Below, in pieces: positions 1 to 9,360 of a stretch of DNA of 64,000 bases (the first letter of the stretch is position 1; each line of letters starts with the position of its first letter). Under the pieces are notes generated by a model that was not told the DNA's origin, did no database searches, and saw only the letters and a list, made by a program, of their open reading frames with translations. The translations under genes and the position numbers were made by a program. Origin of the DNA: DATLSM01 sp963722965 (lineage in GTDB: Bacteria; Actinomycetota; Thermoleophilia; Solirubrobacterales; 70-9). The DNA is taken from contig CAVROX010000005.1 of NCBI GenBank assembly GCA_963722965.1, forward strand, positions 248,001 to 312,000. The letters run 5' to 3'.

Positions 1-414
1 GCCGTCGGCGCCCACGCCTCGGAGTGGCTGATCCTCTGTACGGGGATGCTTGCCCTCTTCCTCGGTTTCACAAAGCGCCGCCAGGAGGCCGTCTCCGAGC
101 TGCACGAGGGCAGATCGACGCGCCCGGTCCTCGAGCACTACTCGCTGCCATTCCTCGACCAGATGGTCTCCTTGGTCACCACGGGAACCGTGATCAGCTA
201 CGCGATCTACACCGTCAACTCTCCCCTGATCGGCAGCCGCATGATGCTGACGATCCCCCCCGTCATCTACGGGATCTTCCGCTACCTGTACCTGATCTAC
301 GACCGAGCCGATGACCGCTCCACCGCGGCGATCATCGCCGAGGACAAGGGCATGATCGCCGCCGGCGCCAGTTTCGCGCTGATCGCATTCTGCTTGCTCT
401 ACGTCTTCAAATAG
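1..414 (+). CDS. UbiA-family prenyltransferase (decaprenyl-phosphate phosphoribosyltransferase-like), C-terminal part
   Basis: The reading frame is open from base 1, so the 5' part lies outside the window. The visible 137 residues carry FTKRRQE, then a stretch RPVLEHYSLPFLDQM and a membrane segment leading to TIPPVIYGIFRYLYL. This is the usual C-terminal half of the UbiA-type enzymes that put phosphoribose on decaprenyl phosphate, the first step towards the arabinose donor of actinobacterial cell walls. At least three hydrophobic segments are present, the last at the extreme C-terminus. The specific substrate is inferred from family resemblance; another polyprenyl-phosphate acceptor cannot be excluded. 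The gene ends 3 bases from the converging small gene. Confidence 0.75.
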   Translation, partial: AVGAHASEWLILCTGMLALFLGFTKRRQEAVSELHEGRSTRPVLEHYSLPFLDQMVSLVTTGTVISYAIYTVNSPLIGSRMMLTIPPVIYGIFRYLYLIYDRADDRSTAAIIAEDKGMIAAGASFALIAFCLLYVFK

Positions 415-417
415 GCG

Positions 418-735
418 CTAGCCGGGCTCGACCGGGAGGTCGTCGATCAGCGTGGTCTTGCCGTCGCGCCTGAACTGGAGGTCGACCGTCTCGTTCTTGC
501 GGTAGGTGCCGAACAGACCGAGATACATCGCGAGCCAGCGGCCCGCGCCGACCCGCTCCTTGATGATCGGCCGGGTGAAGACGATCTCCCCGGCTCGCAC
601 GTGGTAGTCGCTGTCCTCCATTTGCTGGACGCCGTTGATGAAGACGACGAAGGGTGGCTCGGCTCCCGCCGGCAGCTTCACCCGGTTGCCCGCCGCATAG
701 CTTCCCTTCGGGATCTCGGTGCTGGAGTCGCTCAT
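418..735 (-). CDS. Conserved small protein of unknown function (105 aa)
   Basis: Not recognised as a named family. A 105-residue protein without signal peptide or membrane segment. Its middle reads FVVFINGVQQ, then DSDYHV and EIVFTRP. This pattern of a short strand, NGV-Q, a DY turn and an IVFT strand is reminiscent of small beta modules in phage tail or fibre proteins, but there is no other phage gene nearby. The ATG overlaps the TGA of the upstream gene at 732-1118 (ATGA), so the two are probably co-transcribed and translationally coupled. Function unknown. Confidence 0.55.
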   Translation of the reverse strand: MSDSSTEIPKGSYAAGNRVKLPAGAEPPFVVFINGVQQMEDSDYHVRAGEIVFTRPIIKERVGAGRWLAMYLGLFGTYRKNETVDLQFRRDGKTTLIDDLPVEPG

Positions 736-1118
736 CGTGCCTTACTTGCGAGAGTCTTACGGACCGCCTCAAATGGCGTCTCTCCCGGCGCCGGGCGGAG
801 CTCCTCGCGCGCCACCGTCCCGCGGAAGGCGACCACGCTGCCGTCCCCCTCGACGTCGACTCCGGCGCTGGGCCTGCGGATGAGCCCCCTGCCGGAAATC
901 TGAAACCGCGCGTGAACCTGATCGCGCGGCTCGAAGTGCCGCAAGGCCGATGAGGGTGGCAGCGGCCCCTCGGCTCGGACCTCTTCAGCCCGCCTCATCA
1001 TTTCGCCGATCGCTGCCTCCAAATCATCGAACTCCTCGTGCTTGACCTGCGAGGCGTGGCGAACGGTCAGCGTCCACTTGCCCGACCGATTGGCGCCCAT
1101 CACGATCTGATTGTCCAT
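732..1118 (-). CDS. Conserved hypothetical protein (128 aa)
   Basis: The start is placed at the ATG at 1118, opening MDNQIVMGANRSGKW; the longer open frame upstream runs through the antisense of citrate synthase and is not credible. The protein is soluble, acidic in its first half (EEFDDLEAAIGEMMRRAEE) and beta-rich in its second half. No family was recognised. The N-terminal part, with alternating hydrophobic residues and a small helix, resembles short proteins that score each residue with a signal-like strand, but no function can be given. It forms a two-gene unit with the downstream gene through a 4-base overlap. Confidence 0.55.
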   Translation of the reverse strand: MDNQIVMGANRSGKWTLTVRHASQVKHEEFDDLEAAIGEMMRRAEEVRAEGPLPPSSALRHFEPRDQVHARFQISGRGLIRRPSAGVDVEGDGSVVAFRGTVAREELRPAPGETPFEAVRKTLASKAR

Positions 1119-1182
1119 CGGCGGCCTGATTTGGCGATCGCCTCGCCCGCCGACGCGGGGCGCTGGGGCGGGGATCGAACTC

Positions 1183-2585
1183 TCAGGCGCCGCGGCGGAG
1201 CCGTTTCGGTCGGCGCGCCGGCGGCCCGATGATTTTTTCGGGACCTTCGCGCTCGGCGATCGGCGCGTAGTCGCGTTGCCGCTCGCCGGTGTAGATCTGT
1301 CGCGGTCGGGCGATTTTCTGCTCGGGGTCTTCGTGCATCTCCATCCACTGAGAAACCCAGCCGGCGGTGCGCGGGATCGCGAAGATGACGGTGAACATCT
1401 CGGTCGGGATCTCCATCGCCTCGTAGATGATCCCCGAGTAGAAGTCGACATTCGGGTAAAGCTTGCGGGAGGTGAAGTACTCGTCAGCGAGCGCCTGCCT
1501 CTCCAGCTCGCGGGCGATCTCGACCAGTGGGTTGTACTCGGTGGCTTCGAAGACCTCGTCCATGTGCTGTTGGATGATCCGCGCCCGCGGGTCATAGTTC
1601 TTGTAGACGCGGTGGCCGAAGCCCATCAGTTTCTCCTCGCGGTGTTTGACCTTCTCGAGGAAGCCGGGGACGTTGTCGGGCGACCCGATCCGGCGCAGCA
1701 TCCGCAGGACCGCCTCGTTGGCGCCACCGTGCAGCGGTCCATAGAGCGCCGCCACCCCGGCCGCGACCGCCGAGTAGGGATCGACGTCGGAGGAGCCGAC
1801 CCCGCGAACCGCGTTGGTGGAGCAGTTCTGTTCGTGATCGGCGTGGAGGATGAAGAGCACGTCCAGGGCCTTGGTCTAGCGCCGGCTTGGGGACGTGCTT
1901 GGCTTCGGTCTTCTTGAACATCATCGAGAGGAAGTTCTCGGCGAAGCTGAGGTCGTTGTCGGGATAGACGTAGGGCAGGCCCATGTTGTGGCGGTAGGAG
2001 AAGGCCGCCAGGGTCGGCACCTTGGCGATCAGCCGGACCGCTGCCATGTAGCGCTCTTCAGGGTCGTCGATCTGCTTGGCGTCCGGGTAGAAGGTCGAGA
2101 GCGCGCCGACCCCGGCGAGGAGCATCCCCATCGGGTGGGCGTCGTAGCGGAAGCCCTCGAAGAACTGCTTGAGGTCCTCGTGAACGAAGGTGTGATGGGT
2201 GATGTCGTGGGTCCAACGGTCAAGCTGCGGCCCGGTCGGCAGCTCGCCGAAGATGAGCAGGTAGGCGACCTCGAGGAAGGTCGAGCGCTCGCAGAGCTGC
2301 TCGATCGAGTAGCCGCGGTGTTCGAGGATCCCCGCCTCGCCGTCGATGATAGGTGATCGCCGAGCGACAGGAGGCTGTGTTGGTGAAGGCCGGGTCGTAG
2401 GCCATCATCCCGAATTCATCCTCGGCGACCTTGATCTGGCGCAGGTCCATTGCCCGCACGGTCCCGTCGCTGATCGGCAGCTCGTAGGTCCTGCCGGTGC
2501 GGTTGTCGGTGACGCTCAGCGACTCCGATCCCGCGGCGCTGGCCCCCTCGGCGGTTGCGTTCCCGATCTGCTGCTCGGTGGCCAT
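1183..2585 (-). CDS. gltA: Citrate synthase, broken by two single-base frameshifts
   Basis: Condenses acetyl-CoA and oxaloacetate to citrate at the entry of the TCA cycle. Three open segments join into one protein of about 466 residues. The N-terminal part carries DNRTGRTYELPI, the middle MGMLLAGVGALSTFYPD, and the C-terminal part the catalytic blocks LYGPLHGGANEAV and GFGHRVYKNYDPRA. The first break is near 2345-2351, where one extra base follows SAITY. The second is near 1864-1873, where one extra base lies in a GGCCC run before LFILHADHEQN. Removing one base at each restores the standard citrate synthase sequence. The start follows a GAGGAGG ribosome site; a GTG three bases earlier (2588) is also possible. 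Loss of citrate synthase is unlikely, so sequencing error is the preferred reading. Confidence 0.88.
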
Positions 2586-2672
2586 CACCCCTCCTCGAGC
2601 TTGTCTTGGCTGGAGCCGCCAGTATCGCAGCTTGGCTCGCCTGACTTGTTATCCGCAGTGAAGCTGGCGGCG

Positions 2673-3602
2673 CTACTCGGCGGGTGTCGGGAGCGGCTCA
2701 AACTGGGTCATCCCGTGAAGCGCCGCCAGCCGTTCGTCGATCTCCTCGCGGCTGAGCCGGGAAACCCGCTCGGTGCCGAACTCCTCGACGTTAAAGGACG
2801 CCAGGACGGTGCCGTAGCCCATCGCCCGCCGCAGGCTCGCCTCGTCGAGCTCGCCGTCGTGGCTGTCGAGGTAGCCGAGGAAGCCGCCGGCGAAGCTGTC
2901 TCCGGCGCCGGTCGGGTCGCGGACGTCCTCCAGCGGGAAGCCCGGCAGGGCGAAGAAGCCCTCCTCGGTGAACAGCGCCGCGCCGTACTCACCCTGCTTG
3001 GCGACGACCGCGCGCGGACCGCGTTCCATCACCACGCGGGCGCCGCGGGCGAGATTTGACTCCCCCGTCAGCTGACGGATCTCGGCGTCGTTGACGATTA
3101 CGCACTCGACTTCGCAGATCGCTGCCAGCAGCGAGTCCCTCGCGGTCTCAATCCAGAGGTTCATCGAGTCGAGGGCGCTGAACCGCGCTCCCGCGCACTG
3201 GGCGCGGACCTCACGCTGCAGGTCGGGCTGGATGTTGGCGAGGAAGAGGACGTCGGCTGCTTTGGAGTCCGCGGAGAGCTTCGGCTGGAACTCGCCAAAG
3301 ACGTTCAGCTGCGTGTCCTCGGTGTGGGCGACGTTGAGGTCATACTCATAGCGTCCGCGCCAGAAGAAGGACTTGCCGCCCGGCACTCTCTCGATGTCGT
3401 CGATGATCACGCCGCGCCGCTGCAGCACCTCGAACTCAGCCGCACCGAAGTCTTCGCCGACCGGCCCGACCGGACGCACCTCGGTGAAGAAGCTGGCGGC
3501 GAGCGAGAAATGGACCGCGGTGCCGCCGAGCATCCGCTCGCGCTCGCCGAAGGGGGTCTTCACCGAGTCAAAGGCAATCGATCCGACGACGGTCAGGGAC
3601 AT
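2673..3602 (-). CDS. PfkB-family sugar kinase
   Basis: ATP-dependent kinase of the ribokinase/PfkB fold, 309 residues. The N-terminus MSLTVVGSIAFDSV with GGTAVHFSLAA is the substrate-binding first signature, and DPTGAGDSFAGG near residue 230 is the second signature with the catalytic Asp and anion hole. The middle part has ALDSMNLWIE and VNDAEIRQLTGE, typical of the subgroup that acts on nucleosides or small sugars rather than fructose-6-phosphate. The natural substrate cannot be read from the sequence. It starts 43 bases from the divergent oxidoreductase gene. Confidence 0.85.
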   Translation of the reverse strand: MSLTVVGSIAFDSVKTPFGERERMLGGTAVHFSLAASFFTEVRPVGPVGEDFGAAEFEVLQRRGVIIDDIERVPGGKSFFWRGRYEYDLNVAHTEDTQLNVFGEFQPKLSADSKAADVLFLANIQPDLQREVRAQCAGARFSALDSMNLWIETARDSLLAAICEVECVIVNDAEIRQLTGESNLARGARVVMERGPRAVVAKQGEYGAALFTEEGFFALPGFPLEDVRDPTGAGDSFAGGFLGYLDSHDGELDEASLRRAMGYGTVLASFNVEEFGTERVSRLSREEIDERLAALHGMTQFEPLPTPAE

Positions 3603-3645
3603 CGAGCCGGCAGCTTAGTGCTTGTCCTGCGAGACTCCGCAGCCG

Positions 3646-4593
3646 ATGAAGGCGATTCAGATTGCGGAGTTCGGTGGCCCGGAGGTGCTTCGCTACGTCG
3701 ATCTTCCCGACCCACAACCAGAGGAGGGCATGGTCCTCGTCGAGGTCGCGCGCAGCGGAATCAACTTCGCCGACACGCATGCGACCCGCAACGACTACCT
3801 GGCTGAGCAGCAGCTCCCACTGGTTCCCGGCGCTGAGGTCAGCGGGAGGTTGCCTGACGGGCGGCGGGTCGCGGCGATCCTCCCGGCCGGCGGCTACGCC
3901 GAGAAGGTGGCGGTACCCGAGAGCTTCCTGGTCCCGATTCCCGACCAGGTCGACGACGATCAGGCCGCCGCGCTGCTCTTGCAGGGGCTGACGGCGATGG
4001 CGCTGGTCGGGCGCTGCGCGCGAGTCGAGCCAGGGGAGACCGTCGTGGTCGAGGCCGCAGCCGGCGGTACCGGCGGACTTTCCGTACAGCTCGCCAAACG
4101 GGCCGGGGCAAAGGTGATCGGCCTCGCCTCCAGCGAGGAGAAACGGGCCCTGGTCAAGCGGCTTGGCGCCGACGCCGCGGTCGACTCCCGCGCCCCCGAC
4201 CTAAAGCAGGCGATCCTCGACGCCAACGGCGGCGAGAAGGTCGATGCGGTTCTCCATATGAGCGGCGGCGAAGCCTTTGACGCCGAGCTCGCGGCGCTGG
4301 CACCGCTGGGGCGGATGGTCGTCTTTGGGATCGCCTCCCGCGAGCAGCGCGAGGTTTCCACAGCGGCCCTGCTGCGCGGCTCGAAGTCGGTGATCGGCTT
4401 CTGGCTCGTCCACCTGCTGCTGCGCCGCGACCTGGCGGCGCCGATGATCGGCGAGTTGCTCGGCGCGGTCGCAGCCGGAGAGCTGGAGGTGAGGATCGGC
4501 GACGTTTACCCGCTCTCTGAGGCGGCCCGCGCTCACGAAGACCTGATCGGCCGGCGTACCGCCGGCAAGCTTCTCCTGGATCCTTCGAAGTGA
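3646..4593 (+). CDS. NADPH:quinone oxidoreductase, zinc-independent MDR family
   Basis: Medium-chain dehydrogenase/reductase, 315 residues from the ATG at 3646 (MKAIQIAEFGG); a TTG at 3622 would add eight unlikely residues. The N-terminal GroES-like domain has GINFADTH and the NAD(P)-binding domain has AAAGGTGGLSVQLAKRAGA. The zinc-ligand cysteines of alcohol dehydrogenases are absent, as in quinone oxidoreductases (Qor-like). The reaction would be NADPH-dependent reduction of quinones or enoyl-type substrates in the cytoplasm. Its TGA overlaps the GTG of the DEAD helicase (GTGA), suggesting co-transcription. Confidence 0.85.
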   Translation: MKAIQIAEFGGPEVLRYVDLPDPQPEEGMVLVEVARSGINFADTHATRNDYLAEQQLPLVPGAEVSGRLPDGRRVAAILPAGGYAEKVAVPESFLVPIPDQVDDDQAAALLLQGLTAMALVGRCARVEPGETVVVEAAAGGTGGLSVQLAKRAGAKVIGLASSEEKRALVKRLGADAAVDSRAPDLKQAILDANGGEKVDAVLHMSGGEAFDAELAALAPLGRMVVFGIASREQREVSTAALLRGSKSVIGFWLVHLLLRRDLAAPMIGELLGAVAAGELEVRIGDVYPLSEAARAHEDLIGRRTAGKLLLDPSK

Positions 4594-6042
4594 CGGCCTT
4601 CGAGGACCTGGGGCTCTCGCCGCAGATCCAGCAGGCGATCGACGAGCTGGGCTTCGAGGAGCCAACCCCGATCCAAGAGCAAGCGATCCCCGAGCTGCTC
4701 GCCGGCCACGACGTGATCGGCCAGGCCCAAACCGGGACGGGCAAGACCGCCGCCTTTGGCCTGCCCCTGCTGCAGTACCTCGATCCCGAAAGCGACGAGG
4801 TGCAGGCGGTAGTCCTCACTCCCACCCGTGAGCTTTGCATCCAGGTGACGCAGGCGCTGCGCACCTACGCCGAGCACCTCGACGTCGAGATCGTCGCCGT
4901 GTTCGGCGGGGCGCCGATCCGCTCCCAGCAGGCGCAGTTGCGGGCCGGCGCCCAGGTCGTCGTTGCCACGGTCGGGCGGATGATGGACCTGATGTCGCGC
5001 CGCTCACTGGTCCTCACCGCGGCCCGCTACGTCGTCCTCGACGAGGCCGACGAGATGCTTGACCTCGGCTTCATCGAGGACGTCGAGAAGATCCTGCGGA
5101 TGTGTCCGAGCGGGCGTCAGACGGCGCTCTTCTCGGCGACGATGCCGCCGCCGATCCGGCGCCTCGCCGAGAGCCATATGTATGAGCCGACCACCATCCG
5201 GATCACGCCGAGGAAGCTGACCGTCGACGCAATCGCCCAGGCCTTCGTCGAGGTGCCGGCCAAGGACAAGGCGGCGCGACTGGTGGAGTTGCTGGAGGCC
5301 GAGGACCCCGAGCAGGCGATCATCTTCTGCCGCACCAAAATCGGCGCCGCGAAGACTGGAGAAGACGCTGAAGGACAGGGGCCTGAACGTGAAAGCCCTG
5401 CACGGCGACATGAGCCAGGGCTCCCGCGACGGGGTGATGATCGCCTTCAAGGATCACCGGGTGAAGCTGCTTGTCGCCACCGACATCGCCGCCCGCGGCC
5501 TTGATATCGAGCACGTCACCCACGTGATCAACTACGACGTCCCCGACTCCTCGGAGGTCTACGTGCATCGGATCGGGCGTACGGGGCGGGTCGGTCGCAC
5601 CGGTCGTGCGATCACCTTCGTCACCCCAGCCCAGCGCAATGAGATCGCCCGGATCGAGCGCGACGTGAAGACCTCGATCGGCGAGTGGGAGAGCCCGGAG
5701 GAGCGCCTTGAGCACGCTCCTCGCCCCCGCCGACGCGAGCGGGGCGGCGGGCGGGAGGAGGCTGGCGCCCCCAACGGCGCCGGCGGGCGGGGCGCAGTCA
5801 CGAAAGGCAACACCAAGCTCTTCGTCAACCGCGGCGAGCGCAGCGGGATCACCGAGGAGGATCTGCGCTGGGCTTTGCGGGAGGGAGCGGTCGTCGCAGA
5901 CGAGGACGTCGCCTCGGTCCGCGTCCTCGAGCGCTTCTCCTTCGTCGAGCTGAAGTCCGAGCAGGCCGAGCGCGCGGTCGAGTTCCTCGACGGAACCAAG
6001 CTCCACGGCAAGGAGATCCGGCTCGAGGTCGCTAGGAAGTGA
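4590..6042 (+). CDS. DEAD-box RNA helicase (CsdA/DeaD type), one frameshift
   Basis: ATP-dependent RNA helicase of about 483 residues. Q motif GFEEPTPIQEQA, Walker A AQTGTGKT, DEAD box VLDEADEMLDLG, SAT, and helicase-C motif HRIGRTGRVGRTG are all present. The C-terminal 75 residues (TKLFVNRGERSGITEEDL to KGEIRLEV-like end) form a DbpA-type RNA-binding domain, placing it with the ribosome-assembly and cold-shock DeaD group. The frame breaks near 5352-5357, after CRTKIGAAK, where one extra A pushes the frame off; the downstream frame resumes with LKALHGDMSQGSRD-type sequence. Removing one base gives a continuous protein. The 3' end overlaps the converging response-regulator gene by 11 bases. 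Confidence 0.9.
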
Positions 6043-6400
6043 GCTCGAGGATGCTCGCGAGCAACCGCTCGAAGTCAATCGGCTTGGTCACGTAGTCGCT
6101 GATTTCGAGGTCGGTCAGAGCCCCGCCGTCAGCACCGTCTTGATAGGCGCTGACGATCAGCGCCGGTGTCTGCACCCCCTCGGCGCGCAGCTCCCGCAGG
6201 GCGTCGATCCCGGATTTGTTCGGCATCATCGCGTCGAGCAGCAGCAGGTCCGGGTTCTCTCCCTGCTCGCTGCGGTGCAGGGTGTCGATCACCTCCTGAC
6301 CGTCGCTCGCGGTTTGCACCTCGTGGCCGGCAATCTCCAACCTGGTGCGGAGCAGCAGCAAGATCGTCTCAGAGTCATCGGCCACCAAGACCCTTGCCAT
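6032..6400 (-). CDS. Single-domain response regulator (CheY-like receiver)
   Basis: A 122-residue receiver domain with no output domain. Acidic pair D8/D9, phospho-acceptor D56 in LLLLDAMMP, S84 in LIVSAYQ and K106 in YVTKP are all in place. Its ATG overlaps the TGA of the upstream histidine kinase by one base (TGATG), so the two form a co-translated two-component pair. With no DNA-binding domain it must act through protein contact or in a phosphorelay. Confidence 0.9.
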   Translation of the reverse strand: MARVLVADDSETILLLLRTRLEIAGHEVQTASDGQEVIDTLHRSEQGENPDLLLLDAMMPNKSGIDALRELRAEGVQTPALIVSAYQDGADGGALTDLEISDYVTKPIDFERLLASILELTS

Positions 6401-7641
6401 CAGCGCACCTCCGTAGCGGTGCGGCCGGGGCCAGCGCCCTCGGTGACTCCCTTCGCGGGAAGTCGAACGCGGAAGGTGGAGCCCTCGCCCAGGCTGGAGT
6501 CGGCGGAGATCGTGCCCCCGTGCAGCTCGACCAGCGATTTGGAGATCGCCAGGCCGAGACCGGTTCCACCCACGCGCTGGGTCAGCCCGGCATCCCCACG
6601 GGTGAAGCGGTCGAAAATGTGGATTAACTGTTCCGCTGGGATGCCCGGTCCGTCGTCGCTCACCGCAAGCTCAACTTCATCACCCAAGCGCGCCGCTGTC
6701 ACCCGGATCGAGGCTCCCTGCGGGCAGTACTCATGCGCATTCGTAAGCAGATTCACCAGTACTTGGCGAATCCGATCTGGCTCGGCCTCGATCCGGGGCA
6801 GGTCGGGTTCGACCTCGCACTCCAAAGCCTGGCCCGCCCCATCGGTCTGCGCCCGCATCGCCCGCACCGCGTCCTCGACCAGCGGTCCGATCTCGATCAG
6901 AGCCGGGTGGATCGTCAGTCGCCCGGCGTCGCTGCGCGCCAGGTCAAGCAGGTCATTGAGCAAACGCACCAAGTGGCGGGAATTGTCGAGGATGATCTCG
7001 ACCGTGTCGGCCTGCTCGGGGGTGAGCTTTTCCCGCTCGAGCATGAGCAGCTCCGCGAAGCCCTGCACCGAGGTGAGCGGGCTGCGCAGCTCATGTGAGG
7101 CGGTGAGCACGAACTCGTCTTTCATTCGGTCGAGCTGATCTCGTTGGCTGGCCTCGCGTTCCAACTCGTCGGCCATCTCGTTGAAAGCAGCGCCGAGGGT
7201 CGCGGTCTCCGATAGCCCGCCGACCTTGACGCGGGCGACATCCCCCTCCGCCAGTCGCCCGGCCGCCGCGACCAGCTCCTCCAGCGGCCGTCTCATCGAG
7301 GCGATCAGCCCGCTGAACAGCAGCAGCGCTGCGGTCAGCCCGGCGATGATCCCGGCCGCAACCAGCAGCGCCGTGTTGCGGGTGTCGGTCGAGATGCTGC
7401 CTTGCAGTTGCTGGCGGTGGCCCTGCTGGGCGGCGATCGTGACGCGCGAGAGGGCGGGCCGGCGGCCTTCCGCCAGTCGCACCCGGGCGGCCATCTCGAT
7501 CTGATAGGAGCGCTCGATCGAGCGCTCGAAGTCCTGGCGCTCCTGGATAAAGCGAGCGACTCCGATCACCGCCATCGCGGTCAGCGCAGCGAAGCAGATC
7601 GCAAAGCCGATCCTCAGCCTGTTCGCCAGCGATGGGCTCAC
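6400..7641 (-). CDS. Membrane sensor histidine kinase with HAMP domain
   Basis: Sensor kinase of 413 residues from the GTG at 7641; the open frame runs on upstream but that part is antisense to the next gene. Two membrane segments at about residues 11-30 and 91-114 enclose a short outside domain of about 60 residues. A HAMP linker follows (RRPLEELVAAAGRLAEGD). The HisKA domain has SHELRSPLT with phospho-acceptor H183, and the ATPase has NLLTNAHEY, DDGPGIP and GGTGLGLAI. It pairs with the single-domain receiver just downstream. The signal sensed is not apparent. Confidence 0.9.
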   Translation of the reverse strand: MSPSLANRLRIGFAICFAALTAMAVIGVARFIQERQDFERSIERSYQIEMAARVRLAEGRRPALSRVTIAAQQGHRQQLQGSISTDTRNTALLVAAGIIAGLTAALLLFSGLIASMRRPLEELVAAAGRLAEGDVARVKVGGLSETATLGAAFNEMADELEREASQRDQLDRMKDEFVLTASHELRSPLTSVQGFAELLMLEREKLTPEQADTVEIILDNSRHLVRLLNDLLDLARSDAGRLTIHPALIEIGPLVEDAVRAMRAQTDGAGQALECEVEPDLPRIEAEPDRIRQVLVNLLTNAHEYCPQGASIRVTAARLGDEVELAVSDDGPGIPAEQLIHIFDRFTRGDAGLTQRVGGTGLGLAISKSLVELHGGTISADSSLGEGSTFRVRLPAKGVTEGAGPGRTATEVR

Positions 7642-7674
7642 CGGAGACCTCGTCGGGCATATGCTTGCGCGGCT

Positions 7675-8742
7675 ATGGGCGATCAGGCTACCGGCACCGC
7701 CGACGGTTCGGTGGAGGCCCCAGAGGGGATCGATCGCGGGGGAATCGAGGACTGGTTCGCCAAGCATGTGCCCGCTGCCAAGCCGCCCCTTTCCTTCGCG
7801 CGGATCTCCGGCGGGCACTCGAACCTGACCTACAGGGTGAGCGACGTAGCCGGAGGGCGCTGGGCCCTGCGCCGCCCGCCGCTCGGCAGGCGGCTTGGCT
7901 CCGCCCACGACATGGGCCGCGAGCACCGGGTCCTCTCGGCGCTGGGACCGACGCGGGTGCCGGTGGCGCCGGTGGTCGGGCTCTGCGAGGAGGAGGACGT
8001 CAACGGCGCGCCCTTCTACGTGATGGAGTTCGTCGAGGGCCCGATCCTGCGTGGCGTTGCCGAGGCCGAGGCATTCCCCAGCGAAGACGATCGGCGGGCG
8101 ATCGGGATGAGGTTGACGGACACGCTGGTCGAGATCCACGCCGTCGACCCGATGGCGGTCGGCCTCGGCGAGCTCGGCCGCAAGGAGGATTACGTCGCTC
8201 GCCAGTTGCGGCGCTGGCAGGGCCAGTGGGAGAAGTCAAAGACGCGGGAGTTGGCGGCGATCGATCAGGTGCACGACCGTCTCGCTGCGCGAATCCCACG
8301 GCAGGGCCCGGCGACGATAGTCCACGGCGACTACCGGCTCGACAACATGATCCTCACCCCCGGGGGCGAGGTTGCAGCGGTGGTCGACTGGGAGCTGTGC
8401 ACGCTGGGCGACCCGCTCGCCGATGTCGGCCTGCTGATGGTCTACTGGCCCGAGCGCGGCGAGGAGAGTATCGCCCTGGGTCAGCCGGCGAATCTCGCCC
8501 CGGGGTTTCCAACCCGCGAGGAGCTGCGCGAGCGCTACGCCGAGCGATCCGGCCGCGACCTCGGCGAGCTCGATTTCTTTATCGCGCTTGGCTACTGGAA
8601 GTTGGCGATCATCCTCGAGGGGGTCTACGCTCGCTATGCGGCCGGCCAGTACGGCGGGGTCGATGAGGGCATCCAACAGTTCGCCCGCATGGTCGAGCGC
8701 CTCACCCAGGCGGCCGATGAGGCAGAGCGCCGCGGTGGCTAG
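7675..8742 (+). CDS. APH-fold kinase of the ACAD10/ACAD11 N-terminal type
   Basis: Aminoglycoside-phosphotransferase-fold kinase, 355 residues from ATG 7675. It carries ISGGHSNLTYRV in the N-lobe, FYVMEFVEGPILR, the catalytic HGDYRLDN and the metal site DWELCTLGDPLADVG followed by LLMVYW. This set matches the kinase domain fused to acyl-CoA dehydrogenase in animal ACAD10/ACAD11 and the bacterial LvaA-type enzymes that phosphorylate 4-hydroxyacyl-CoA, rather than antibiotic kinases. A matching ACAD10/11-like dehydrogenase lies at 12262-13524. The assignment of substrate is by family; an unrelated small-molecule kinase is the alternative. Confidence 0.82.
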   Translation: MGDQATGTADGSVEAPEGIDRGGIEDWFAKHVPAAKPPLSFARISGGHSNLTYRVSDVAGGRWALRRPPLGRRLGSAHDMGREHRVLSALGPTRVPVAPVVGLCEEEDVNGAPFYVMEFVEGPILRGVAEAEAFPSEDDRRAIGMRLTDTLVEIHAVDPMAVGLGELGRKEDYVARQLRRWQGQWEKSKTRELAAIDQVHDRLAARIPRQGPATIVHGDYRLDNMILTPGGEVAAVVDWELCTLGDPLADVGLLMVYWPERGEESIALGQPANLAPGFPTREELRERYAERSGRDLGELDFFIALGYWKLAIILEGVYARYAAGQYGGVDEGIQQFARMVERLTQAADEAERRGG

Positions 8743-8826
8743 CACAGGATTTCCCGCCCAAGGTGGCCGACGGGCTGTGGGCAGCGTCCAAGCGGCTGGG
8801 GAGCAGCAGAATCGAAGCAGGGAGCG

Positions 8827-9360
8827 CTAGAGGGCGGGAGGTGGGGGACCGTGGCGCACCATCTGCAGCCTCTGCTCCACCGCTGCGATCCGCTCGGGCG
8901 CGACCCGCGGGCCCTCGGCTGGGGGTTGTAGCCACGGCCACTGCGCGGGCTCGCCCAGGGCTCGCATGTACTCCTCGATCCCCGCTGGGGTCGATAGCAC
9001 CAGCATCCGAGCGGTGTCGGACTCGACTCGGAAGGTATGCGGCCTGCCCCCCGGCGCGAACACGACATCGCCCGCTCTGCAGGGCTGCGCGTCTTGGGTA
9101 ACCCAGGCCGGCGGTTCCTCTTGATCCTCGCGCGCCTGCTCGGCGTCGAGGAGCCATGCGGTGAGCTCGCCGTCGAGCAGGTAGAAGGTCTCATCCTGGG
9201 GATGGGAGTGCAGCGGCGGTGCGGCGCCACGCGGGGCCAGCAGCTCGATCAAGGCGAAGCGCCCGGCGGTCTGCCCGCCGTCGAGTTTGATCCGGGCCAG
9301 CGTTCCGAGGAACCACAGTGGCTCCGGATCGGTTGTGATAACCCGCGGCTCGGCGCTCAC
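8827..9360 (-). CDS. Cupin-domain protein
   Basis: A 177-residue protein with one cupin beta-barrel. The metal-binding block is PPLHSHPQDETFYLLDGEL (His, His, Glu ligands) and the second block is AGDVVFAPGGRPHTF with the third His. Such single cupins are often small-molecule dioxygenases, isomerases or ligand binders; the exact substrate is unknown. The C-terminal 50 residues are Pro/Glu-rich. Its start overlaps the end of the GST-like gene by 4 bases, so the two are co-transcribed. Confidence 0.8.
   Translation of the reverse strand: MSAEPRVITTDPEPLWFLGTLARIKLDGGQTAGRFALIELLAPRGAAPPLHSHPQDETFYLLDGELTAWLLDAEQAREDQEEPPAWVTQDAQPCRAGDVVFAPGGRPHTFRVESDTARMLVLSTPAGIEEYMRALGEPAQWPWLQPPAEGPRVAPERIAAVEQRLQMVRHGPPPPAL

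Noticed and set aside
1119..1182. A GTTCGATCC-like stretch read on the minus strand, as in a tRNA T-arm
   Set aside because: No paired stem around the loop, no acceptor or anticodon arms; it falls in the C-terminal coding end of citrate synthase and the short gap after it.
4590..6042. Programmed frameshifting in the DEAD helicase and other broken genes
   Set aside because: Sites lack slippery heptamers and stimulatory structures, and shift direction differs from gene to gene; random indels fit better.
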